DNA of 64,000 bases from Tipula vernalis (taxonomy: Eukaryota; Arthropoda; Insecta; Diptera; Tipulidae): NCBI GenBank assembly GCA_958295665.1, contig OY282560.1, positions 92,852,311 to 92,916,310 of the forward strand, written 5' to 3'. A model generated the notes under the pieces. It had not been told where the DNA came from. It saw only the letters and a program-made list of their open reading frames with translations, and did no database searches. Numbering within the stretch: the stretch's first letter is position 1; each line of letters starts with the position of its first letter. The translations under genes were made by a program, and so were the position numbers. Of this stretch, positions 12,201-24,422 are shown piece by piece.

Positions 12201-13477
12201 TTGGAATTCTGAAATTTAGAAATTTTAAATTTTAGGAATTTAATAAAGGTTTTAAATTCCTGAAATTTATTTCTTATGAGGACCTCAAGAATTTAGTAAG
12301 TAGGAATAGAAATAGAAAATTAACATACAAATTTTTTGGAATTTTAAAATAAGGCAACATATTGTTAAAAATCATGAAAAAAATTTGCAAAATCTGAGTG
12401 AGGATAATTTATAATATTTTTGATAATTTATTATATTTAATAATTTCGTATTTGTGAATTTTGAATTTCGACTACTTATGAAATTTTAAAATTTAGGGAT
12501 ACGACAAAAAATAGAATTCAGGAAGTTTCTTCTTAAAATACAGCATTTCATTTGAAATATTCGTAACATTACAAAGTTCAGAAATTTGTGAAATTTAACA
12601 AATTCTGATATCTGAAAAGACATAGGAGAAAAGTTAAAAAATCTGTACAAAGTTTAGAAGATTTTAGCAAGGGCTTTGTAGTAATCTGGAGAATTAAGAA
12701 ATATTTTAAATTTAGAACTCCGGAAGTTACGTTTCAAATGTCATGAAATTTGAAAATATAAAACTTTTTTTGTTTAGGAATACTGCAATTTAGAAATTTT
12801 TGAAGTTCAAATTTTTAAAGCGAAGACTTACGAGCTAGGATTTAGTAAGTTGGGATAAAAGAAAAATTTAGGAATTTTAAAACACAAAAATTGATTGGAG
12901 ATTTCAAATAGGAATATTCAATTAACAACAAAATTTAAAAATTTGGGAATATTTAGAATTTAGAGTTCTGCCAATTTTTTCTTAAAAGTTAGAAAGAAGT
13001 AGTTAGAAGAATTCTGGGATTTATGTAGAAATTTCAAATTTAAAGAATTCAGAAAGAATTTAGTAAGTAACAATAGAAATAAAGGAGTTCAAGAATTTGG
13101 TAAGTGAGAATAGAAATAGAAATTTAGAAACTTTAATATTTTAGGACTTTAAATTTTTTAAGAAATAGAAAAGTTTTAAAAAGTATAATTCTAGAGCCGA
13201 AAATTTAAGACACGGAGTTCACGATTTCAGTAAATTAGGAAATAGAAGTTGAAATTAAGAACTTTAAAACTATAAAATATTTTGAAAATGTAAGAAGCAA
13301 GAAATTTATAATATTTGAAAATTTCGGTATTTAGGAATCTTAGAATTTAGACAACTACGAAATTTGAAAGTTTAAAAGTTTAGGGTACAACTTTTTACTT
13401 AGAATTTTACAAAAGTGTAGCGCACTGTGTACAATGTTTCCTTGTTTCTCCAGTAGGATCTTTTCCGTTGTCCGAGT

Positions 13478-13522
13478 TTGTTGATTGATTGATTGATTGA
13501 TTGATTGATGATTGATTGATTT
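13478..13522 (+). repeat. (TGAT)n microsatellite forming the retroposon tail
   Basis: About 10 TGAT/GATT units with one interruption, directly at the insertion junction. It is interpreted as the 3' tail of the minus-strand retroposon. Confidence 0.85.
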
Positions 13523-16167
13523 ATTGCGATGTACGATCAAGCATTAAGCAAGTCTCCCGTATTATAAATGCGAATACCACACCACTATACCCATGTTGCA
13601 ACACGACACCATAACTCTCCCTTACCAAGGAAATATGTACCACCATACTCCGCTTTTCATGAAGCCAACATAGCAATATTTCACCCCATAAAGGAAGGCG
13701 CCACATCGATAACCACATAAGTCTAATAGTTGTGATATCCGCCCCTGGCCAGGCTGCCGTCGTACACCTTTTTACATATAACAAAATCGAGGGATGGGAA
13801 AGGAATGTTAGCAACAAGACAGTTGATAGTTAGTAAATTTATTAGTATGTAATATATTTTTAGTAATTTATTTAGCACAAGACAATACAATTTAAAGTTC
13901 ATCTACTGCTCCAACTCCTGTAAGGTTGTTTCAGGTTCTTTAAGACATTCCTAAATTTAAAATATGCATTAATTCTTTATAATAATTATTTTAAAATGAA
14001 TTAAGTATAAATTTGATTCTCTGAAATAGATTCTAGATCAATCCCTATGTACCACAAATAAATAACCATTAATAGTTTGACAATCATTCAACCAACTACC
14101 ATCTGGCCATCGTGCTGTTATCACAGCCATTGTCATCTTGGTCGAGTTTCTCAGGAGTGTTCTAAAACTAAAACCATTTTAACTAACCAATATGAATACT
14201 AATACCAAAACTATCATTAACAATTATACCAACAAGTATGAACATTAAACCCCAGTACGGACCCCAATACCAATACCAACCTCAACCATAATATTAAGCC
14301 ATATGAATAATTCAACATCAACAATAAAATTCTACGGGAATGTTAAAAAATTACAAATTGCCAAGCTACAATTCAAATTCACAGCACCTGCTTCATCAGC
14401 CACCGCTCTCCTGTAGACAGTCAATCAATGGTTCACCCACTGCAACTAGATTCAAAAATAAAAGCTGAAAAAATATATATTTTTATATACTTAACCATAC
14501 TATCAAAAATTCAACTAATCGGCAATTTCCTAAAAATCTTGCAAAAGGACATTAATAATGCATAAATTACCCACTTATTTACTCAGTTAATGATGTTTAA
14601 ATTATTTATTATATACTCGTACTACGCAAAAGGTCTAGAACATCAATCGTTCAGTCAAGCACCACATGCACCCATATACGACACTCACCAACAAGACCCA
14701 AACAGAGTCTCCCAAGTTACTCTGAAAATCAAACCGCTTCACCACCCAATCAACAGCAACCAAACCATATAAATTAGTTAGTAATAAATAAAAAATAAAA
14801 TAAAATAGATATCACAAGCCAATACAACCTCCACGCCACACAGCTGCTGTACGCTTGGCGTTTCTGGGGGTTGAGCGAGAATTCACCAACACCTCTGCAG
14901 TTAGGAGACAATCTAACAATCACACACAATCCAGTATAATTCATAACAACCACACCATCAGACAAAATACTTGAACAAACCATAACACTTTGATATTATT
15001 AAATTCAACAACCAAAAAGTGCTGAAACGTTCTCATCAACACCACAAACATTCTTGCAATGCAACATAGTACACAATATCACACAAAAGGAAACTTCCCC
15101 TATCCCAGACAACGCGCGACGCCGCTCACCCAATCAGCACAGTGCCCCAATCTATATATACAAATTACAATTTAACACCAACAAATTGATTGATTTCAGT
15201 AGAACACATTTAAAAAATTTTTGTGGTTTTCAGAGGCTTTGAAATTTTGATAAATTCCAGTAAACTTTAGAAACAATAATGGAAAGCGGGAATTGGGCTA
15301 CAATCCTCATAAAAGCACTAGGATTGCCTTTATTTAGGAAGTTCTGTTTCACTTTGGTTATGTTAAATTATTACCTTATGCCAAAATCTTTCTTAGTATT
15401 TTAATCGGTTAGACTTTCTTAGTTCGGTTCACTTTTCCTACCGTTGTGAAGTAAAAGTGAAAACAAATAGCATAAAATTTATGTCTTGACTTTTGATAAA
15501 ATATAAAATATAAATTTTATCAATCCATTTCATTTACCAAAATTGTTTTCAGTTCATGCCAAAAACAATAACAAAACGGTTGCGCTCGATCCCGTTACAT
15601 AGTAAACGAAAAACTTTGCATTCAAATAGGGCCGCATTTAAATGTGTTTGTTTGTATACGGACAAAAGCAACGGAAATTTATCAGCAATACAAAATTAAA
15701 TATTTATTTACACACTCATCAATTGCAAACATATACATCCAACAGTACAAAATCAATACAATTAATAATTATTTCCACTACCACATACAAGAGCATATGG
15801 CGTGGGATTACCTGGCTATAATGATTCCTGAGTGGTACAGTTATGTTAATTTTAACACGAGAATCCTGTCTCATGTGTCAAATGTTCAAAAAACACTAAA
15901 TTAACAAAATTTTATTAATTGATTGGCACAACACATAAAAAAAAACATTGTAAACGAATTAATTCACTATTTTATTCTATAAATATCACTATTTTGTACA
16001 CAAAAACTAGAACACTTTTTTTTTTTTTCAAAAACCACAAAATATTTTCACAAAACATTTTCACCAATCCCAAAAAATAAAAAAAAGATAATAAAATTAA
16101 ATTAAACTAAATTTTTGAAGAGGATAGAAAAAAACACGTCTATCCTCTTTGACGAATTCTCGCCAAC
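13482..16167 (-). mobile_element. 2.7-kb retroposed element with (AATC)n tail and 22-bp TSD
   Basis: Identical 22-base target copies, containing CCGTTGTCCGAGTTTGT, stand at 13,460-13,481 and 16,168-16,189. The unoccupied paralogue is at about 10,061-10,083. At the left boundary is a (TTGATTGA)n tract preceded, in the element's sense, by AATAAA, so the element is on the minus strand and its 3' tail is (AATC)n. Its 5' end (right side) carries a short hairpin, GAGGATAG...CTATCCTC, at about 16,119-16,147. No reverse-transcriptase, gag or other protein motif was seen over 2.7 kb. It may be a non-autonomous LINE derivative or a retrocopied long noncoding transcript. Confidence 0.75.
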
Positions 16168-18190
16168 CTTTTCCGTTGTCCGAGTTTGTAAGAACAAATT
16201 TGAGTTTCTTAAAAATATTTATAAGAATTAATCGAAAACTGTTTGTATCTTCTAAATTTTCTTAATATTTCTTTATACCGTTTTGTTTGCCTCAATTAGT
16301 TGAAATTTGTCCTCAAATTGTTCGATTCTTCCAATGAACAGTTAGTTTTAAGTTATTGGTCTATCAATTTGACTTTGCATAGAAATTTGGAAATTTCGAG
16401 AATTCTGAAATATATTTATGTAATTTGAAACGTTTGGAATTAAACAAGCAAGAAAATTTGAAATTTCAACTCTAAGCTGTCGAGAATTTTTAAAGTAAGC
16501 TAATATACGAAATTTTCAGTCTCAAAGATTACAATTTCAACAAAATTACAACAAAATATAAGTATAACACGTCTTAATTCTAAAAAAAAATTTTGAATCA
16601 ACAATTTAACAAAATTTAGACATTTAGGCTTTTAGAAAATTACGATATTTACCAAATTTTGAAATTATAAAATGTTAGTAAGTTATAATACGGGATAGAT
16701 AATAAAATGTTTAAATCCTTCAAACTCATAAATTCTAGGTTTTTCAAAAAATTAGGAATGAGAGAATGCAGAAAATAATTTAAATTTTTTTTAAAAATTT
16801 AGAAAATTTAAAAAATTTAAAATTTTAGGAGTTTAAATCTTTTTCAAAAGTTAAAATTTTAAAAGCGGAGTTAGAATTGAAGCAGAAATTTAAAAATTTG
16901 AAAACATGGAAATTTATTGAAATTTCTGGAGTCTCTGGAAAATTTGTGGATTTCGAATTCTGGAAATTTCTTCTAACTAATAAAGGAGGAAATTAGAAAA
17001 TTAAAAAAAATTCTAAAAAAGAATTCATAAATTTACAAAATTTAGGAATTCTGAAATTCAGAAATTCTCAAATTTGGGGTATTAAAACCTACTCTTATGA
17101 GGAGTTCAAGAATTTAGTAAGTTAGAATACAAATATTATAATAATATAATTTATAATATTTAGGACAATTAATTATATTTTATAATATCGTATTTGGAAA
17201 TTTTCAATTTTAAAAACTTACGAAATTTTAAAATGTAGGTATACGTGAAATATAGAATTCGGAAAGTTTCTTAGGAACGTTGAATTTAAATACTGAGGGA
17301 AGCAGCAATTTAGTTATTTAATTAAAGATTTTAAATCCGTGAGATTTAAGAATTCTAGGAATCTCTTTTATTAATAAATCTGAACAAAATTTAGAAGATT
17401 TGAGCAAGGAATTTGTAGGAATTTAGATAATTAAGCGATATTTTTAATTTAGAATTCCGAAAATTACTTCTTAAAAGTCAGGAAATTTGAAAATTTAGAA
17501 TTTCTGTTTTTTAGAAATACTGCAATCCAATTTGGTAATTTAGTAACCAGAATTTCGAAAGATTACCAGAATTTCAAAAATTATGAATAAAACTTTGGAA
17601 ATTGGAGAATTCTAAGATTTGGAAATTTTACGAATTTTTTGGAAATTTTTGAAATTCTATTTTTAAAAGGGGAGACTCAGGAGAAGAGCTTTAAAATTTA
17701 GTAAGTTGAAACATAAATAGAAATTTAGAAATTTTAAAACAGAAAAATGTATAGCTACTTTGGAAAAGCCTCAGAATTCTGAAAATATATTACAAATGCA
17801 AATTTACCAATAGAATATTAAAGATTTTACACATTTGAAAAATTATGAGCAGTTTACAAAATTTAGGAACTAAATTCTGGATTTTAAAAATTTCAAAAAA
17901 TTTAGATACTTTAAAACACAAGAATTTTAGGAATTTTAATACGGAGTACAATAATTTAGTATATAGAATATAGAAATAGGAATTTAGAACTTTAAAACTT
18001 TAAAATATATTTAAAAATTTCAGAATTTAGGAATCTTAAAATTTAGAAAGCTACAAAATATGAAAGCTTAAAAGTTTAAATTTGTTTAACCAGAATTCTG
18101 GAAATGTATTCTTAAAAGATCCAGTGAGGAGCTATTTTTTATTCTCATCGTCTATTGCAGTGTATTATGTAATGTTTCCTTATTTCTCCA

Positions 18191-18701
18191 ATAGGAAGCA
18201 ATCAGTAGGAAAGGCAGATAGGGCAAAAATATTGAACTGGATAAAAAATAAGCCAGGAAATTAGAAAATGGAGAAAGTTTGTTATTTACTGCTACTAAAA
18301 TTTGCATATCTCTCTTAAATTCTTCGGCTAAGATTTTTTGCTTAAATTCAGCAATTGTTACCAAGTAACGATTCCGTTATTGGCCATTTCCAACAATGCC
18401 ATTTTCAATCAATCCGCTTCAGTAACCAGTAATATTGGACGTCTCCAGTGATCATTTCATCGAACCCTTCTCGTGTTTAACGGAAGTATCGAATCAATTT
18501 CTAACAAACTTCCATCGATAAAGAGTAGTATTCGATGATAAGACCATCACTTTTACGTTCAGAGTTCAGGTAACCTAAATAAAATTCCTCACGCTTCTTT
18601 GAAAGCCTCATTTTTACGATTGCTGGTACACAAAACAATTTAAAAAGCAATCTTTAAAAAGTGTCTAGTGAGAAATAATCCATCAGCTTCCCCTTTTGCT
18701 T
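18191..18701. other. Junction of the AT array with gypsy remnants; no firm feature
   Basis: The minus strand here has a protein-like stretch (VTIAEFKQKILAEEFKRDMQ, about 18,364-18,250) of unknown identity. It may belong to the decayed gypsy-like element that lies to its right. Confidence 0.35.
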
Positions 18702-20440
18702 CTAATGTGCACATTTAAATCTAAAGGAAGGCGCAAGGCAAGATTTTAGGCCAAAGCGACCAGTGCCTTCCAAAGTATTAGTGAACCAAGCGGAAAAATC
18801 AGGATTTATAGCGATTAACCATAGGGTTAAATGAGGCACTTCAGCCTCACTAATACCCTTTAATAGTATACCAGCCGATATATCCAACTGCAAGGTCTTT
18901 TCAAACATAGACTTATTCACTCTCGATACTCATAAAGGGCTTTTCACAATCAATCGATTAGTGCCAGGGGTAAAAGCAGATTCAGGAGCATTCTAACAGA
19001 ACACCGATACATTTCTTTGAAAAACTTTGTTTGTCTAGCAGTTTTTCTATAACAAAATCTACATGCAGACAACAAGCACAATTACAAACCCAACAAATTA
19101 AACGCAACAAACAATCTCAACAAATTTTGCACGCCAAATCCGATGTTTAGTCGACGTTGATAAAAAGGAACTTTGGTGAAAGAAAATTGAAAAGGCCGAA
19201 TTACTTTACTTATATATAATAATACCACAGGACATTGCATAGCAAAACCTAACCGATATATTGTACAACAAAAGAAGAAACTGGATGATTTCATGAGATT
19301 CTATTTAAAGATTAGTTTCTAAATTGTTTTGTGTATTAGAACGTGAAAGTTGGTCTTTTTATCCGAACACCACTCTTCATCGATGGAAGCTCTCAAGAAA
19401 TTGATTCAAATTGGCGCAAAGGGCTAATGCTATAGCGGCTTTGGGGAGTTAAATTTCAAATTTCTATGCATGTTGCAAGTTTTATAAATCATCAAAACGG
19501 TGAAGTTTGGGGTTGGCGTACCTTTGAGACACAGCTACTGCGATAATCAAAAGAAGAAGTTAATTGAGGACTATCAACAGGGAGCACTAAAAGTGTACCA
19601 AACCCATTAAAAAAAACATCTTCACCATGAAGAAATTTCCTTCTTTCTTCTGGAAACTTTGATATTTGGTATTTTCTCTCCATCTTTTAGTTGATCCTGA
19701 TTCCATGCATTGAAACACTTTTTGCTTGAATCGTTTCGTCAACTGACAATGTACCCGCCCTTCCTAATTTCTTTCAGGTCGGTTGTGAAATGACATATAT
19801 ATCAGACGCCGTGTCGATTTGTAAATGACGAGGAGGGTCTATGACGTCGTCTCTACCTTGCACGTTGCCGATGAAAATTGTGGTGTAACGCCTCTTATTG
19901 GAACAATCCACTTTGCTGATTTGCGCAAAACCAGATTTGTTCTGGTGTTGAATTGTATTTAGCATTTTTGATGACGAACAACCTTTCTTGTGCCCTATAC
20001 TTTGTCACACTTAGAACACTTGTGCGTAGCAAAATCGCAGTCACAGTATAAGTGGATCTGTCTGCATGACCAGCATGGTGTTCTTGGCTTTTGTTGACTG
20101 TCGTAACTTTGTTGTCCAACTTGCTTTGAGAAACCTGCACTGTTTTTATTTCCCTTTCTATCATTATAAGTTTTTTTGCTGGATTCACAGTGGCCGCTAG
20201 TTGACCTGAGGTACCCGCGGAATTTTTACCAATCATTGTTGTGGACTGCTTTCGAATAATTGTGCACCAATTTGTCTAAGACCATCACATCCGTTGGTGC
20301 TGTTGATTCCAATTTTAACAAGAGACTTGCTCTATGTGGGCATCTGATCCTGAATGAAGACCACTTACAAACATTAAACACTTGAATTGATCGGTGCTTT
20401 ACCCCTTCAAATTAAAATCTTTGGATATGTATTGAAATAT
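18702..20440 (-). pseudogene. Degraded gypsy-like gag-protease-pol relic
   Basis: Three landmarks appear in the right order on the minus strand. First, a gag C-terminal piece at about 20,240-20,400 (LKCLMFVSGLHSGSDAHIEQ type, in shifting frames). Second, a cysteine block at about 20,000-20,090 that reads CWSC...HLYCDCDFATHKCSKCDK, a retroviral zinc-knuckle arrangement. Third, an aspartic-protease start at about 19,800-19,880 with LQIDTASDIYVIS. Near 18,702-18,800, FSAWFTNTLEGTGRFGLK...APSFRFK resembles the linker just before the reverse transcriptase of this gypsy group. Many stops and frameshifts are present and the RT palm itself is gone. The overall pattern is that of gypsy elements whose host annotations are often called K02A2.6-like. 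Confidence 0.65.
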
Positions 20441-20547
20441 ACTGTTGCAAAAGAAACTTGCATGGTTGCTTTATTATACCTATACATACAAAAAGGTGTT
20501 GCCAACATAACAATATTAATTCAACTTTCAACTCCCCCACTAGAATA

Positions 20548-20868
20548 AAGCTTTCGAACTGTTCATATGTTTCATCGGGCTCAACGGCTTCGTCAACAAA
20601 TCTGCAATCATTTCATCTGGTATCTTGGTTGAATCTACTTATCGTCTATCTTTTCTTGAATGAAATGTTGCTTAACGTCTATGCGCTTTTTTCTAAGATT
20701 ATAAACAGCATTTGAAGTCAATTGAATGGCACTTGTACTATCGCAATAGATCGAAACACACTCTGAAGTGTTTTTCATAAATTCCATTTGAAGACCTCTT
20801 AACCATAATGCCTCTTGTATTGCATAAGTTATACACACATATTCCGCCTCGGTCGTAGATAACGCCAA
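20548..20868 (-). pseudogene. Copia RNase H and Pol C-terminus
   Basis: Reads ALSTTEAEYVCITYAIQEAL, then IYCDSTSAIQLTSNAVYNLR and RIDVKQHFIQEKIDDK. The family's KxIDVxxHFI and STxEAEY motifs are plain. One stop follows DDK, after which the typical C-terminus DEMIADLLTKPLSPMKHMN continues to about 20,550 in the same direction. Confidence 0.85.
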
Positions 20869-21039
20869 TGTTGGTTATTTCTTCGAATTCCATGAAATTG
20901 AGGCATTTTGATATACAAACGCATATCCCTTTGTAGATCGCTCTTGATCGATCGAAATCTTTCCCGCTTTCCTAGGACCAATATCTTTAATTTTAAATGA
21001 TGTCATCAATCCCCTTTTTAAATCATTTTTTAAATTTTT

Positions 21040-21826
21040 CATCATTAGAGAATATCAAAAAATTATCAACATATACGGCAATTATGATTGTTACCCTGAA
21101 TTTTGAAATAAATACATGGACGGACTTTCGATTTTTGTAATCCAAAATTTGTTAAAGCACCATCCATAGAAAACGATTTTGTAAGACGACACACTTTTTT
21201 GTTCTTTGCGAAAGTCAGGTTGGATCATATATGTATATTATCACCTCTTCCAAGTCACCTTGGAGCGCTGTGATCGCACCATTTTGATCAATATCCAAAT
21301 TGTGTTTTGCTGCCATCGTCAATAAAAAACGTATTGAACTATATCTCACGACAGGCAAATTATGAAACATATTATTTGTAGTAGGAAACTACATTTCCTC
21401 GTAGTTTATTCCCTTTTTTTGAGCACAACCTTTAATGACCAATCTAGCTTTGTGTTTCACCATTTTATCACTAACATCTCGATTTACTTTAAAAACCCAC
21501 TTACAGCCAATTGGTTTTTTATTCGGTGGTAAATCACCGAGTTCCCACGTCTGATTTTCGATTAAGGAGCTATACTCACTTTTCATAGCATTTTTACAAA
21601 AATTGCAGTCTGCTCTACTAAAAGCTTCTTCAGTTGCTAACGAATCATTCACCTCAAAAGATATTGCGCTGTATGAAACATAATCATTTAAATTTATCGG
21701 TTTCGGAACTCTCGATGATCTTCTAACTTCGACATTGTTATCAACATTCACATCATTCTGTGGAATAGAATCAGGGCCTGGACGAAAGATAACATCATCT
21801 GAGGATCTCACCAAATTATTATTCAC
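21040..21826 (-). pseudogene. Copia reverse transcriptase, broken
   Basis: A 145-codon frame (21,826-21,389) carries the pre-RT linker (RRSSRVPKPINLNDYV) and the RT start (NQTWELGDLPPNKKPIGCKW, KARLVIKGCAQ). Further left other frames continue with VVRYSSIRFLLTMAAKHNLD and then, at about 21,055-21,093, IIAVYVDNFLIFSND. The catalytic YVDD therefore reads YVDN here. Several stops and frameshifts occur. Gag lies immediately upstream without protease or integrase, showing an internal deletion at about 21,830-21,920. Confidence 0.8.
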
Positions 21827-21918
21827 AATAATATCTTGGTTATACTATCAGTTTGCAGCTGCATCAAAATACCAGTCAGTATTATTTACTTTACTCATAA
21901 ACGTTGTATAAAATGTTT

Positions 21919-21976
21919 TACTTCCTTGGGCAATTCCTTGCAGCAAAATGACCTCGCTTATTACATTCGTAACATC
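21919..21976 (-). pseudogene. Copia gag CCHC zinc knuckle
   Basis: Minus-strand translation gives RCYECNKRGHFAARNCPRK and then a stop. The spacing C-x2-C-x4-H-x4-C is complete. No start codon is present because it is the tail of the broken gag. Confidence 0.8.
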
Positions 21977-22104
21977 TTACAAACTTGAGATTACCCTTTT
22001 TTATTGAAGTTTGATTCTTACTAATTAAAGCAACAGTGCTACTAATCTGAGATTCAAACGCTAATTTTAAGACCGGCTAATAATAAAGTATCTATATCTA
22101 TTCA

Positions 22105-22476
22105 TCACCAACCGTAAAACCTATCGCATTCAGTTTCGCACGCAGGTGATACAATTCTATTCACGTAATTTTCTATTGATGTGCAATCAGCCAATCTGGT
22201 GGTTATTAAACTTCTCATTAAACCAACTCTTCGCGTTAATCCTGAATCCGCAAACGCTTTTTCCAAATTTTCCCAACCTCCTTTGGCTGACTCCGCATCT
22301 TGCACATGTACATAATTTACATGTAATTGTTGCTGACGCCTCTCTGGTTTCTGATCATCTTTGATCATGCAATCCCACAACTCCTCATGCTGAAGATATG
22401 CTTTTACAGCAACTTTCCAGAAAACATAATTTTCCCGTCCAATGAGTTTTGGAATTGAAAACGTGGTGCCAGACAT
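22105..22476 (-). pseudogene. Copia gag N-terminal half
   Basis: Starts MSGTTFSIPKLIGRENYVFW and continues with KAYLQHEELWDCM, the characteristic opening of insect copia Gag (UBN2/DUF4219-like). The frame is open for 123 codons, then breaks at about 22,105. The following zinc knuckle lies further left in another frame. It is not functional on its own. Confidence 0.85.
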
Positions 22477-22799
22477 TTTTGGTCAGGTAATCATTGGACC
22501 CTTTGTCATGATCAAACACTGGTATCGAATCCTAACTTGTGATTTTTGTATATCGAAAAATTTACTTAAGACCTTCACTCTTCACTTTTGAGTTTTCGGC
22601 AAATTTGTTTATTACTCATGGTCTACAACAGCCGCATTTTGGCCTAGAACGTGTCCACATACCTCGCAAACCATAAACAGAACGATAATTTTCTCCTTTG
22701 ATCGTAGCAAAATTTGGTTATATTAACTACTTACCAATGATTGAGCAACGCTATGTTGTTAAAATAAGATTTATCTCTTATCAGGGCTGCCAACATAAC

Positions 22800-24417
22800 G
22801 CGATGTCGATAACTTAAACAGACACAACAACAATAAATTTAGATTACCAAAAACACGGTACATCATTCATCCACTTTCAAAATAATATCTCCACAAATAA
22901 TTCTCCAAACTACAATCAAAGACACAAATTCCCGAAATGTTTTCGAAACAAAAAAATTCGATATCGAAATATATGCTTATATCCAAGACCTAATCCAATA
23001 AGACTTATGTATTCATATTTCATATGCCATATGTATTGTTTTTCAAATTTCGTTTTATTTCTTCTTTCTTATATGATTCTATTTTTTTTTACTTTTTTTT
23101 TAATTTAATTTCATATATGAATTAGTTTCAATTCAGCAGTGTTTTTTGTGTGTCGCATCTGTCAAACTCTCGCTCGTCTCAGTAAAAACAAAAATAAATA
23201 AAACAAAAAAAAAAAAAAAACAATCGAAAAACATTCATTTTGATTTTCAAAATTTTTCGTGTGCGTTCTGAATAAATACAATTCATTTTGTTGTTTTCTA
23301 GTAGTATTGGATTAAATATTAATAACGAGTACAGTACAAAAGGTAAGACTTTTATTTTATTTTCATAAATTGTGTGTTAAATAACAATTCGATTTAATAT
23401 TTTTGTCCATGTACCTATTCGTCCATTTTCTTTTTTCGTAAATTTCCTCTAATTTATCTTATTGGATTTGTGACTTGAAATTTAAAAATTTTATGTTTCC
23501 AAAAGTTTTAAAATATGTATTACAAGAGCAATTAAATTGTTTTGTAATTTATAGATTTATAGGAAATTTTACTTTATTCAAATAATTCTTTATTAAATGA
23601 TTGTTTTGACAGCTGTGTGTCTGTTTTTATATGTTTACAATTTTTTTGTTTTTATTGTGTTGTGCCACATTTGCAAATTTCTTGTTTTGTGATTTTGTGA
23701 ATGTATTTGGTTGTATCTTATGTCGTCGTCTTAAATAGTGGTGTCATTATTAGAAAATTCTACTAATTATGAAAGTGATAATTAATTTTTAGTAGTTCAT
23801 TCACTGTGTGGACAGGTTATTTGGAACATACATACTTATGTAGTGAAACTATTTCGTATTTATTGTTCGGTGTCAGTCTAATTAGCATAATTATGCAGCA
23901 TGCCACTTTACTACTCCACTACTAGTTTGACTTGATGACGAATAGTTTTTATTTATCCGCCTACTTACTGATGCCGTAGTTTTTTAAGATTTTAATTAAA
24001 CTGAATTTAGCTATAAATTATGGTTATAACTAACTGGATTTATATTAAAAAAAAAAAATGTTTATCAAACGTGCTACAAAATTTTAATACACCATTCCAC
24101 ATTGCAACTAGAAAATCTTCAAATCCACTAATTTTAGTCATAACCAAGTTTTAATGGGGTCATGGCCAAATTGATAGAAACGTTGTGCAGAGTCCCGCCA
24201 TCGAAAAGATTCTCACACAAAATAATTAAGACCATTTTGGCAAGACATGAAAATAATGGCACAGGAAATCACTCCTTTCTAAGAAGTTACTTTGGTTATA
24301 TATCCCCTAAACTGTAACAAAGTTTTAAAAGAAATATTTGCAGGAATTCAAAACGCCAAGCCTTATTTAACACATTGACTGCCACCACATGAAAAAAATT
24401 ATTACAAAAATGGAAGT
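22800..24417. other. AT-rich DNA without recognised gene
   Basis: The right part of the copia LTR probably ends near 22,840. A promoter/5'-exon-like stretch at 23,150-23,342 is reported separately. Sequence next to 24,417 is probably the distal part of the BEL/Pao LTR interrupted by the gypsy insertion at 24,423, but I cannot place that LTR's end. Confidence 0.4.
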
Positions 24418-24422
24418 CTTTT

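Larger units (their letters stand above)
7011..18190. repeat. 11-kb array of degenerate AT-rich repeats with internal duplication
   Basis: The region is dominated by variants of TTTAGAAATTTTAAAATTTAGGAATT. Longer landmarks recur. The start block (TTTCTTAAAAAT then AAATTTTCTTAATATTTCT) is at about 7015, 10090 and 16200. A block with GAATGAGAGAATGCAGAAAA is at about 7650, 10585, 11860 and 16755. ATTTATCGAAATTTCTGGAAG is at about 7829 and 12028. TTGAAGTTCAAATTTTTAAAGCGAA is at about 8835 and 12800. GTGTAGCGCA(G/C)TGTGTACAATG is at about 10018 and 13416. So 7.63-10.06 kb is paralogous to 11.83-13.46 kb, and the following 10.06-11.8 kb to 16.17-17.8 kb. Differences are mostly later insertions. Open frames inside it are composition artefacts. 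Confidence 0.8.
20500..22799 (-). mobile_element. Ty1/copia retrotransposon remnant, minus strand
   Basis: Gag, zinc knuckle, RT and RNase H follow in copia order from right to left. A 12-base motif (TGCCAACATAAC on plus) occurs at 20,500-20,511 and 22,788-22,799 just outside the coding parts. It is a candidate for the shared start of the two LTRs, though they cannot be aligned much further. A polypurine-like GTGGGGGAG (minus strand) lies at about 20,533-20,541 before the left LTR. Protease and integrase are missing, so the element is internally deleted. The left end abuts the gypsy relic at about 20,440. Confidence 0.75.
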
